DNA of 64,000 nucleotides from an uncultured Anaeroplasmataceae bacterium (GTDB taxonomy: Bacteria > Bacillota_I > Bacilli_A > Acholeplasmatales > Anaeroplasmataceae). The position numbers and the translations under genes were made by a program. Each line of letters begins with the position of its first letter. Position 1 is the stretch's first letter. Positions 26,502-35,318 of the stretch are shown here, in pieces. The notes under the pieces were generated by a model, which searched no databases, was not told the origin of the DNA, and was given only the letters and a program-made list of their open reading frames with translations. The stretch covers positions 62,001 to 126,000 of the forward strand of contig CATKXV010000003.1 of assembly GCA_949840955.1 (NCBI GenBank). The letters are read 5' to 3'.

Positions 26502-28602
26502 TTCTAGCCACATCTCCTTTTAATGAGGTTTGGACACTAAGCTTAAACAATCGCTTGTTAAAACGCCTTGCTATAAATAAGGAAAATAATATCATTGCTA
26601 TATAATATAAAGCAGATATACCAAAAGTATTATAAATTACAATATTTAAAAAAGAAAAACGGGTTGAAAAATATAAGACATAAAAGCTTAGAAAGGCTAC
26701 AATTGATGCAACAATTGCAAAAATAAGCATTTCAATTATAACGATCCAGTTCATTTGCTTATTTAATACACCTAAAGATCTAAGTATTGTATAATCCTTA
26801 TTCTTAGAAATATAAATCCTAGACAATATGGCATAACAAATAAAGGAAAGAACAAATAAAACAATTGTAGAAATGATTACATATCCATAAAATAAAACTA
26901 AATTGATAGAGAATTGCTTATTCTCAACTGAAGGACGAATTACAGTTAAGCCCAATTCTTCTAAATCCTTTATACATGAATTTGGCTTTGCAGCATATAC
27001 AGTTGTTTCATATACTCCATCTGCCTTAAGCTCATAATCAAAGGGTAATGAGAAATAGCATTCATCTTTTGCATAACTAACATAGCTAAATAGATACTTT
27101 TCTGGTTGAATTAGGGGATACATATTTTTTAATATAAATTCTATTTCAAAGGAATTTTCATGTCCCCGCAATTGTTCAGGAAGAAAAATCATTGGTTCAA
27201 CAACATTTTGGTGTATATATGAGCAATTATAAGAAAGGTCTAAATCTTTTACAGCAATATTCATTGCAATATCCTGACGATATACTATATTACAAATCAA
27301 AAACTCTAAATCTTCATTGGATACCAGTAGGGGTGTATTGATATAATCTGACACTCCAAATCCAACAAATTTCCTAACATATCCTGAACTGATTTTTAAA
27401 TTTGTATTTAAATATGGAGAATATGTAAGAGAAAAGGTATCTAAGCTATGCCTTGGAAAAATAATATAAAAATCATCATTTAAAGGGAACCCACCACTTA
27501 TAGGGGTATATGGAATAGGTTGCTTCGTATATATCATAGATATAGCTTCGGTTTCTTTTCCAGATTCATTAATAAACGTTGCTTTAAAGATACTATCCTC
27601 ATAAAAAGCATTATCATATCTTTGATCTCCAATCCTATCCAGCGTATTTTTTTGAATAGGAGAATGATCATAGTTGAAGGCAATTAACCTCTCATTAGCA
27701 TATAATTCAAAATAAGAATCTGGATTATAAGATGATGTATTCGAGCTTTGCATACAAGTCAAATAGAGAAAAAAGGCAATTAAAGATAAGCAAAGAAAGA
27801 CAAGAAAGGAAAAAATAGTCTTCTTAGGTGTTCTTTTGATATTGTTCCATGCTGTCCAAAAAAGAAATTTTTTATGTATTGGTCTAGACAGCATCTCCAC
27901 ATTTTCCTGAGCCTCTTCTTCTATCTTTTGAATCAGATAATCCTCTACAATTTCTCCATCTGAAATTTTAATTCTTCGAGTGACATACTCTTTAACCTCA
28001 TCATAATTATGAGTAACCATTAGAACTAGTTTATCCTTAGCTACCTCCTTTATCAATCGAATAATCTCTTTTCCAGTAGCACTATCTAGATTTCCTGTAG
28101 GCTCATCACAAGCCAATATTTCACAATCAGAGGCCAATGCCCGTGCAATTACACATCTTTGCTTTTCTCCACCAGAAAGCTTGGTTCCCTGATTATTTCT
28201 TCGCTCATAAAGACCAACCTTTTCAATAAGCTGAAGAGCTTCCTCCTTAGCCTCTTGCTTGGTTTTTCCATGAATGAGCATAGGTAGCATAACATTCTCT
28301 AAAACGGTATAGGAATCAATGATGTTATAGTTTTGGTATATAAAACCAATATGATTTTTTCTATATTCGTCTAAATCATTTTGATTAAAATAGGATGTTT
28401 CATTTCCTAAAAAATACATTTCTCCCTCATCATAAGTATCAACACCACAGATGACATTTAGCAAGGTCGATTTACCACTACCCGAATCTCCTGTAATAGC
28501 TACAAACTCATTCTTTTTAAGGGTAAGATTGATATTTCTAAGACCTAAGGTAACTGTCCCTTCATTCGCATAATACTTACTTAAATTCTTAAGCTTAATC
28601 AT
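26494..28602 (-). CDS. ABC transporter, fused ATPase and permease
   Basis: A 702-aa protein of the same class as its downstream neighbour. ATPase domain about residues 1-220 with TGDSGSGKST, IYQNYNIID, LSGGEKQR and EILACDEPTG; one membrane segment at about 265-285, an extracytoplasmic domain of about 260 aa, and three C-terminal membrane segments including the FtsX-like ISKNKDYTILRSLG motif. With one signature each, the two proteins could form a heterodimer (inference). Start 28602 is used because AAAGGAG sits 7-8 nt before it, and the predicted transcript begins near 28618, downstream of the alternative ATG at 28635. Confidence 0.9.
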   Translation of the reverse strand: MIKLKNLSKYYANEGTVTLGLRNINLTLKKNEFVAITGDSGSGKSTLLNVICGVDTYDEGEMYFLGNETSYFNQNDLDEYRKNHIGFIYQNYNIIDSYTVLENVMLPMLIHGKTKQEAKEEALQLIEKVGLYERRNNQGTKLSGGEKQRCVIARALASDCEILACDEPTGNLDSATGKEIIRLIKEVAKDKLVLMVTHNYDEVKEYVTRRIKISDGEIVEDYLIQKIEEEAQENVEMLSRPIHKKFLFWTAWNNIKRTPKKTIFSFLVFLCLSLIAFFLYLTCMQSSNTSSYNPDSYFELYANERLIAFNYDHSPIQKNTLDRIGDQRYDNAFYEDSIFKATFINESGKETEAISMIYTKQPIPYTPISGGFPLNDDFYIIFPRHSLDTFSLTYSPYLNTNLKISSGYVRKFVGFGVSDYINTPLLVSNEDLEFLICNIVYRQDIAMNIAVKDLDLSYNCSYIHQNVVEPMIFLPEQLRGHENSFEIEFILKNMYPLIQPEKYLFSYVSYAKDECYFSLPFDYELKADGVYETTVYAAKPNSCIKDLEELGLTVIRPSVENKQFSINLVLFYGYVIISTIVLFVLSFICYAILSRIYISKNKDYTILRSLGVLNKQMNWIVIIEMLIFAIVASIVAFLSFYVLYFSTRFSFLNIVIYNTFGISALYYIAMILFSLFIARRFNKRLFKLSVQTSLKGDVARND

Positions 28603-28624
28603 ATTTATACTCTCCTTTAGTTTA

Positions 28625-28653
28625 ATTTTAGCCATAAGATTTCAAATATTCAA
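28625..28653 (-). promoter_or_regulatory. Promoter for the two-gene ABC transporter operon
   Basis: TTGAAT (28648-28653), 17-nt spacer, TAAAAT (28625-28630), giving a 16-nt leader. The 28654-28699 stretch holds several TTCAA/TTGAA inverted repeats that could act as a weak hairpin or operator. Confidence 0.65.
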
Positions 28654-28699
28654 GAAATTCAAAATTGAATCTCCTCAACTTTAGGTTGAATTTGAATTC

Positions 28700-31252
28700 T
28701 TACGCTACAATATTATGCTTGAAGGTCTTTTGATTGATATATTCATCTACCGTTTTCTTTAATTCACCTAAAGAAGTCCAGCCTTTAGAAAGTAATATTG
28801 TATTAAACTCAATTTCATCATAGTAGCCACCTAAAGCTTCTTTTGCATCCTGATGAAGATTATAGAAAAATAATTTTCCATAGCCATAGGCTGCATAGCT
28901 TACTGGAGTTTCAATTAAAAGTCTATAAATATCTAAAGCAGCATTTTGATTATATCCATTTTGCTTTAAAAATTGACCAACTCTAGTTACATCCCAGCCC
29001 TCAACATGAATCCCTACATCTAATCTAGTCTCTAACAAGAATCCAGCCAAATGATTATAATAAAGATAATTTAATACATCTAATAATTGAATGTCCGTTG
29101 TTCTTTCCATAGCATATTCATAAAGCTTAAGCTCTACATAGGTTGCCCAGCCCTCTCCATGTGCTGTAGAGGTCATAATTTTGGATATATTATGCAAATC
29201 AAGCTGTTTAGAGAAAATATAAGCATATAAATGTCCTGGATATCCTTCATGGGACATTGTACCCAAAACATCATTCTTATCTCCAAGCTTAACTGGATTT
29301 AAAGTAATATATTCCTGCTTATCATTATCTAAAGCAGATTTCATATAATAAGCCACTGCATTAGAAACCTTTGCAGAAGCCAAATCCATTTCCTTAATTG
29401 TAATGTTTGGAGTGTTATCCAATGTTGGAACTATAGTTGTAGCAAACTCCTTTAAATAATCAATCATTTCTTCTGGAGTTCCTCCAAAGATAGAATGCTG
29501 TGAAAAGAAACGATTTAAATCTGCATTGGTTTGAATTTTATATTTTGTAATCAACGTAGTAGTAGCATCATTAGATAATTTGCTATAGGTATTAAAAGCG
29601 GTTTGTACTTCATTTATATATTTCTTAATATCAAAATTTTCAAGCCCTAAAAGATTACTTAATTCTAATGTAAAAAGCTCTGCACCCTTTTCATATTTTG
29701 CCCAATAGCCTTGATCCTCATTTGCTAATACACCCTTATATGCTTGTAAGCCATCTCTTAGTTCCTTAACTCCTACATAAAAGCAATCAGCAAATGCAGA
29801 AACAATTCTAGCCTTATACTCCTTTTTTTCTGTTGAAGTAATAAAATCCAATCCATCAATTTTTGAGCATAGCACATTTTGCAAATAGTAAAATTCTTCT
29901 TTTTCTGGATGATGTGCATCAAGAACCTCATCTAAATAATTTGTCATTTCTGATATTGTATAATCTGATAATGCATACCCTGCATCCTTCTTTTCTTTCA
30001 CGAACAAAAGATAGGATGGGAAAGCTGTTCTTGTAGATTCAATATATTGAATGACATCCTCAATTTCTGTTTTACCACGAAGGGCGTATGCTTCCATGTA
30101 GGTACCAAAATCTGCAACATAGCCACCAAATTGGTCAATATAATGTAGTTGCATATATTCTACATCTTTAATTTGGTATTGCTTGTATTGATAGGTTAAG
30201 AATGAATCAATTTGATGATATGCTATTTGCTGTCTAGAACTCAAAGAATCATAGGAAAATGCATGTAATTCTTCTAATAAAGAGGAAAAATAAGCAATTG
30301 TATCTTCTAAATCAGCCTCTGGATTCTGTGAAGGGGTATAGGTATACCACTTTGCTGAGTAATGCTCCAACCCAAAATTTTCTGGTTTCTCGCAGAATAT
30401 ATTTACTGAAATTTGGTCTCCTTCTAAATACTCTATAAAGAATTTATCTAAGTAATTTTCAAAGGCCTGATTATTGGGTTGCTTAATATTTAAAATTGCA
30501 TGATGCTCTTCTATAACTTCGTTGTTTGAATCTTTAATTTGAGCAATAGAATAATAAACTCCAGCCTCTGTTTTTGTATTATCCTTATATGAAACACTAT
30601 AGGAATCAGGCAATGTACCTTCAAGTAAAATTTCCTGTTCCGTACCATCATATACTACCTCTTTGCTTGGAAAGGATACTCCATCAAACTGACTTTCCTT
30701 TACTTCTACTGTTATTGAAACAACATCACTTTTTTTATAATAGGTTGATTTTTCTGCACATAACTCAACAGTATAGGTACCTGCCTTGTAAAGGGCATTT
30801 ACTGGATAGCTCTTATTGTCCTTTTTAACAACAACAGAGACCGTCTGTTCTTCATTATTCAGGGTATATAAAGGACGGGCCGCGTTATTATTTGTGTAAA
30901 ATACTTGATTTTTTTCTGCTGTAATAACGGATGTGCACTTTTCAATTGTCAAAATTGCATTTAAGGATAATTCCTTCTCTTTGTATTTTACTTTCGCAAA
31001 TACTCTGTATTCCCCAGGCTTTGTCTTTCCATTCCCCTCATAAGAAATCTCAGCACCTTCTGGTGCGCCTGTCACCTTTATACTATGAGGCTGCCCATCA
31101 TATTCAACAGATGTACTCTCAAACTTCACATCCTCTTCCCATGTAGAGGTTTCTTGTTGTTTATCCCCATTACAGGATACTAATGCCACTGTACCAAAAG
31201 ATACAGCAAATACGACTAAAAATAAATATAATATTTTTTTAATTTTTTTCAT
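28700..31252 (-). CDS. DUF885-type metallopeptidase lipoprotein with Ig-like domains
   Basis: An 850-aa lipoprotein: signal peptide ending in a lipobox (ALVSC, Cys at about 27). Three tandem MBG/Ig-like repeats (about 40-260) carry the VEYDGQPHSI ... KTKPGEYRVFAKV pattern, and a DUF885 peptidase domain occupies residues about 270-840. The zinc site is visible as HEGYPGHL with a downstream HGEGWATYVE supplying the Glu. Expected to cleave peptides at the cell surface; specificity unknown. Start 31252 has GAGGAG 9 nt upstream, while 31261 is too close. An extended -10 (TGATATAAT, -10 at 31313-31318) lies upstream of the terminator that precedes the gene. The surface peptidase next to opp1 suggests peptide supply. 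Confidence 0.88.
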   Translation of the reverse strand: MKKIKKILYLFLVVFAVSFGTVALVSCNGDKQQETSTWEEDVKFESTSVEYDGQPHSIKVTGAPEGAEISYEGNGKTKPGEYRVFAKVKYKEKELSLNAILTIEKCTSVITAEKNQVFYTNNNAARPLYTLNNEEQTVSVVVKKDNKSYPVNALYKAGTYTVELCAEKSTYYKKSDVVSITVEVKESQFDGVSFPSKEVVYDGTEQEILLEGTLPDSYSVSYKDNTKTEAGVYYSIAQIKDSNNEVIEEHHAILNIKQPNNQAFENYLDKFFIEYLEGDQISVNIFCEKPENFGLEHYSAKWYTYTPSQNPEADLEDTIAYFSSLLEELHAFSYDSLSSRQQIAYHQIDSFLTYQYKQYQIKDVEYMQLHYIDQFGGYVADFGTYMEAYALRGKTEIEDVIQYIESTRTAFPSYLLFVKEKKDAGYALSDYTISEMTNYLDEVLDAHHPEKEEFYYLQNVLCSKIDGLDFITSTEKKEYKARIVSAFADCFYVGVKELRDGLQAYKGVLANEDQGYWAKYEKGAELFTLELSNLLGLENFDIKKYINEVQTAFNTYSKLSNDATTTLITKYKIQTNADLNRFFSQHSIFGGTPEEMIDYLKEFATTIVPTLDNTPNITIKEMDLASAKVSNAVAYYMKSALDNDKQEYITLNPVKLGDKNDVLGTMSHEGYPGHLYAYIFSKQLDLHNISKIMTSTAHGEGWATYVELKLYEYAMERTTDIQLLDVLNYLYYNHLAGFLLETRLDVGIHVEGWDVTRVGQFLKQNGYNQNAALDIYRLLIETPVSYAAYGYGKLFFYNLHQDAKEALGGYYDEIEFNTILLSKGWTSLGELKKTVDEYINQKTFKHNIVA

Positions 31253-31271
31253 AAAGTTCATCTCCTCTTAA

Positions 31272-31302
31272 TTAAAAAAGGTATTCATTCTATATGAATA
31301 CC
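31272..31302 (-). terminator. Terminator of the opp1 operon
   Basis: Perfect 9-bp hairpin GGTATTCAT / ATGAATACC followed by a run of T, between the DUF3899 gene and the DUF885 gene. Confidence 0.88.
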
Positions 31303-31313
31303 TCTATCATTCA

Positions 31314-31709
31314 TTATATCACAAAGAATATAATAAGAAATATAATACCAATCAGGAAAAGCATTCCTCCTACGATTAAAAAATGTTTAAATGGCGCAGG
31401 TTTTTCAAGCCTTTTCTTTTTATATTCATAGAAGTTTTCCATTCTAGGATCTTTTTTAAAAACTGCAAATATTCTTTTAATGCCATAGGATAGCATAGAA
31501 AAGCCACCATCATTGCTTATAAAAATCAAAATACCAAAAGCAAATAATAGAAAGCCAGGTATGCAAAATGAATCACATAAATCCTTGATTGTTTCCTTCG
31601 TATTTTCATAATGAAAGCCACCATTCAGTCCAAGTACGCCAAGCACAAGGACTATACCAAAGAACAATGTAACCCAAATTTTAATATTTTTCAAAAGAAA
31701 GTTTTTCAT
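31314..31709 (-). CDS. DUF3899-type membrane protein
   Basis: A 131-aa protein with three hydrophobic segments (about 10-32, 50-68 and 108-131), cytoplasmic Lys-rich loop EYKKKRLEKPAPFKH before the last one. It overlaps the oppF1 stop by ATGA and is the last gene of the opp1 operon, so it may be an accessory of the transporter (inference). I recognise the DUF3899 pattern (FILxFGILIFISNDGxF ... FKKDPR) with moderate confidence; no biochemical role is known. Confidence 0.8.
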   Translation of the reverse strand: MKNFLLKNIKIWVTLFFGIVLVLGVLGLNGGFHYENTKETIKDLCDSFCIPGFLLFAFGILIFISNDGGFSMLSYGIKRIFAVFKKDPRMENFYEYKKKRLEKPAPFKHFLIVGGMLFLIGIIFLIIFFVI

Positions 31710-33154
31710 TGCAACTCTTTCTTATATTCTTCAAATTCTTTATCGTTACAGAAAATCCAATGTCCTGAACAGATTTCTCTTAAAGAAGGCTTATCTACAG
31801 AATAGTCATGTGTCATTATTGGATCATATACAATTCTTTTTCTCTTCTTTTCGTAATCTGGATCTGGCAATGGAATAGCAGATAAAAGTGATTTTGTGTA
31901 TGGATGAAGTGGATGCTCAAATAATTCCTTAGAGGTTGTAAGCTCCACTATGTTTCCAAAATACATAACGGCAATACGATCAGAAAAATATTTAACAACA
32001 GAAAGATTATGAGCAATAAAGACAACGGTTAGATTCATTTTTTCTCTAAGTTCATTTAATAAATTCATAACCTGTGCTTGGATGGAAACATCTAATGCAG
32101 AAATTGGTTCATCTGCAATAATAAGCTCTGGTTCCATAATTATCGCTCTCGCAATACCAATTCTTTGACGCTGTCCCCCTGAGAATTCATGAGGGTAACG
32201 AGAAGCATGCTCTGGAAGTAAGCCTACAAGCTGTAATACCTCATTCACTTTTTCCTGAATATATTTCTTATCTCTTATTCCTCTTATAATTAATCCTTCT
32301 GCTATAATTTCATATACCGTCATTCTTGGATCTAAGGAAGCAATCGGATCTTGAAATATCATTTGCATCTTCGTCATTAGTCTATTTTTCTTAGCCAAAC
32401 GAACTTCCTTTGCATATTCCTTTTTCAACTCTACCTCTTCATCCCACTTAGCATCCTTTAACTCAGCTTTTGCAGCTTGAATTAAAGATGCGTATTTTGA
32501 AATGATATCTGCTTTTTTTTGAGAATAATCCTCTGTTTCCTTATTTAATGAAGATAATTCATTCGCTTTTTTAAGCTTTAAATCATTTAAATTTTGAGTG
32601 GCAACAGCTATTTTTTCTGATCTTATTCTTGCTGTTTCCTCTTTAATTTGAGGGGAGAGATCCGCAAAGGCCTGAAGCTTTGGCTCATATTTTTTCCTTA
32701 CCTCTTCAACTTGATCCTTTATATATTGATCCGTTCCATGCTTATGCTCCCATTTTGCATCACAAAGTTCCTTATTTAATTGTAATAGAATGTCACCATA
32801 ATGATTTAATACTTCTTCCTTCTTTGTTGCATATTCTGCTACATTTTTATCTAATTCAGATAATGCCTTAGCTCGTTCTTTCTTGACTTTAGAAATATTT
32901 TTTCTAATGTCCAAGGTACCTGCAGAAATGACCTGACCCTTAAAACGAACATATCCACTAGAAGGCTCATAGAGCTTAATTATTGTTCTACCTGTTGTGG
33001 TTTTACCACAGCCAGACTCACCAACAATACCAAATACCTCTCCCTTATATACATCAAAAGAAATATCATCAACGGCTTTTAAAACTGTTTTAGGCCCTAT
33101 TTTAAAGTATTGCTTTAAATGAGATACTTCTAATAGCTTTTCTCTATTTTCCAT
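31706..33154 (-). CDS. oppF: Oligopeptide ABC transporter ATPase OppF with coiled-coil insertion
   Basis: Cytosolic ATPase of peptide importer 1, 482 aa against a usual 310-330. Walker A GIVGESGCGKTTTG (about 42-55), Q-loop MIFQDP (about 270), signature FSGGQRQR, Walker B LIIADEPISALD and H-loop AHNLSVV are intact. About 165 residues of charged helix are inserted between Walker A and the Q-loop, containing two similar halves (ELCDAKWEHK and ELKDAKWDEE follow matching helices). The usual C-terminal Cys cluster is reduced to EICSGHWIFC. Start 33154 has AAGGAGG 9 nt upstream; overlaps oppD1 by 11 nt. Confidence 0.92.
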   Translation of the reverse strand: MENREKLLEVSHLKQYFKIGPKTVLKAVDDISFDVYKGEVFGIVGESGCGKTTTGRTIIKLYEPSSGYVRFKGQVISAGTLDIRKNISKVKKERAKALSELDKNVAEYATKKEEVLNHYGDILLQLNKELCDAKWEHKHGTDQYIKDQVEEVRKKYEPKLQAFADLSPQIKEETARIRSEKIAVATQNLNDLKLKKANELSSLNKETEDYSQKKADIISKYASLIQAAKAELKDAKWDEEVELKKEYAKEVRLAKKNRLMTKMQMIFQDPIASLDPRMTVYEIIAEGLIIRGIRDKKYIQEKVNEVLQLVGLLPEHASRYPHEFSGGQRQRIGIARAIIMEPELIIADEPISALDVSIQAQVMNLLNELREKMNLTVVFIAHNLSVVKYFSDRIAVMYFGNIVELTTSKELFEHPLHPYTKSLLSAIPLPDPDYEKKRKRIVYDPIMTHDYSVDKPSLREICSGHWIFCNDKEFEEYKKELQ

Positions 33155-35318
33155 GTTTTTGAGCCTCCTTCCTTGCAGCAAGCATTCTTTCAATTCTTTC
33201 TACTACAATGCTTGGTGGAGTAACCTTAGGAGCAGATGGATGTAACAACCAAGTAGCAGCATAATGTGTATCCGTAACCTTAAACAAAGGAGGTTGCTCC
33301 TCAAAATCAATTTTCATTGCGTACTTATTTCTAGCAGCAAATGCATCTCCCTTTGGAGGATAAATCATATTTGGAGGTGTTCCAGGAATTGGAGATAGCT
33401 TTTCTTTTGTCTCTAAATCTGGAATAGAAGAAAGTAATGCCCAAGTATATGGATGCTTTGGATCATAAAACAATTCATCAGTTGTAGCATATTCAACAAT
33501 CTTTCCTGCATACATAACGGCAATACGATCAGCCATATTGGCAACAACACCCAAATCATGTGTTATAAAAATAATGGATAAATTTCTTTCACGCTTTAAT
33601 TTATTAATTAATTCTAGAATTTGAGCCTGAATTGTAACATCAAGAGCCGTAGTTGGTTCATCACAAATAAGAACATCTGGATCTGCAGAAAGAGCTATGG
33701 CTATTACAATACGCTGTCTCATTCCTCCAGAAAATTGGAATGGATATTGTTTAAATCGTTTTTGAGGCTCAGGAATACCAACCTCCTCCATCAAACGAAT
33801 TGCTCTTTCCTTTGCACTTCTTCTAGATACCTTTTTAACAATATTAGCAGAAAGCTCTTTTAAATAATCAATAATGGATACGGTATAGGTATGTACATTA
33901 AATTGTCCAAATTGTTCAATATCCTCTTGATAATGCAAAATCAATTTTTCTATTATATTTTGCATATTTTTCTTTGCTTGCTCTGGATCCATCTTCATAA
34001 CCTCTGCAACAGTATAGGATGGCTTTTTCCCCTTTGCAATAATTCTGTCAAACTTTTTCTTTTCCTTTAAATACTTCTTTTCATTCTTTAAATTAATTTT
34101 TTCTGCATTGAAATAATTGTGAACCTGCTTACCCATTGATCCTTTGAAGGTTGTAGTGTATGTTTCATTACCAATTTTCAAAGCGTTCTCACATTGATGA
34201 ATCACTGGATAAAGAGCCTTAAGTCTAAGCTTAAACTCTTTCACATCTAGCTTGTCATTCGCATTTAAGTAAACTAATTCCTCATTCATTTTCTCAATTG
34301 CTACCTTTTTAGAATCATTTTTATCATTAAAGGCATTATATACACCTTTTTCTAAGTCCTCGATATATGCCAGCATAAATTCATCATCTAATATCTTGTG
34401 GGTGAATTCATTTAATTCTTCTATAGGCATTTCTGGAACTGATTCATGATTCAATAAATAGTATCCTAATGAGAAGAAATTTGGCATTGTTGCATTATGA
34501 ATTTCTTCAAAATGCTCTTTAACAGCTAGAACTAGCTTTAAAACCTCAGAGCATGAAAATTCTTCTTCCTTACAAAGCACATCAATATCATTCAGCTTCT
34601 GTACAAAAGGATCATCTTCTTTAACTGTAAATTCTCCAAAGGTTTGAGAAATATAATCCTTCGCCCTTGAAATATTTTTAGAAATTCTTGTTCGAATATT
34701 CTTTTCAAGTAAAGCAATTGAATTAGAAAGTTCTTCTATAGCAAAGCCTAATTTTTCTATGGCTATATTATATTTGTTTTGCATAACAATATATTTTTTA
34801 ACAAACTTCTTAAAAATAAGAAGATTTTCTTTATTCTTTTGCTTAACTGCTGCATCCTCGCTAGCATGAAGTGCTTCATCCACATTTTTCCCTAATATCT
34901 TAAAAGCACGATTTAATTTTTTTCGATTTTCTTTTCTAGAAAGTCTGTTCTTTAAAATCATTGCTTCAGTTAATTGCTTACCAATCTTAACAATTGGATT
35001 CAAGCTAGATAATGGATCCTGAAACACCATGGATATTTTATCACCACGTAATGTATGAAATTCTTCTTCAGATATTTGCATTAAATCTTTACCATCATAA
35101 AGAATTTCTCCACTTTCAACAATCGCATTAGGAGCTAATATACCCATAATAGCTCGAGATGTTACTGATTTTCCAGAGCCTGATTCTCCAACAATAGCTA
35201 AGGTTTCACCTTCATATAAATCAAATGAAATATCACGAACAGCTTGAACTCTACCATTATTTGTACGAAATGAAATCTTCAAATTGTTTACTTCTAATTT
35301 TAATTTTTCAGATGCCAT
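33144..35318 (-). CDS. oppD: Oligopeptide ABC transporter ATPase OppD with large insertion
   Basis: Second ATPase of importer 1, 724 aa, about twice the normal 340. Walker A VGESGSGKSVTS and Q-loop MVFQDPLSSLNP lie within the first 110 residues; the signature FSGGMRQR comes only at about 528, followed by LICDEPTTALD and THDLGVV. Roughly 370 mainly helical residues are thus inserted in the helical subdomain that contacts the permeases. All catalytic motifs are intact. Start overlaps the oppC1 stop by one base (TAATG); GAGGAG 10 nt upstream. Confidence 0.93.
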   Translation of the reverse strand: MASEKLKLEVNNLKISFRTNNGRVQAVRDISFDLYEGETLAIVGESGSGKSVTSRAIMGILAPNAIVESGEILYDGKDLMQISEEEFHTLRGDKISMVFQDPLSSLNPIVKIGKQLTEAMILKNRLSRKENRKKLNRAFKILGKNVDEALHASEDAAVKQKNKENLLIFKKFVKKYIVMQNKYNIAIEKLGFAIEELSNSIALLEKNIRTRISKNISRAKDYISQTFGEFTVKEDDPFVQKLNDIDVLCKEEEFSCSEVLKLVLAVKEHFEEIHNATMPNFFSLGYYLLNHESVPEMPIEELNEFTHKILDDEFMLAYIEDLEKGVYNAFNDKNDSKKVAIEKMNEELVYLNANDKLDVKEFKLRLKALYPVIHQCENALKIGNETYTTTFKGSMGKQVHNYFNAEKINLKNEKKYLKEKKKFDRIIAKGKKPSYTVAEVMKMDPEQAKKNMQNIIEKLILHYQEDIEQFGQFNVHTYTVSIIDYLKELSANIVKKVSRRSAKERAIRLMEEVGIPEPQKRFKQYPFQFSGGMRQRIVIAIALSADPDVLICDEPTTALDVTIQAQILELINKLKRERNLSIIFITHDLGVVANMADRIAVMYAGKIVEYATTDELFYDPKHPYTWALLSSIPDLETKEKLSPIPGTPPNMIYPPKGDAFAARNKYAMKIDFEEQPPLFKVTDTHYAATWLLHPSAPKVTPPSIVVERIERMLAARKEAQKHGK

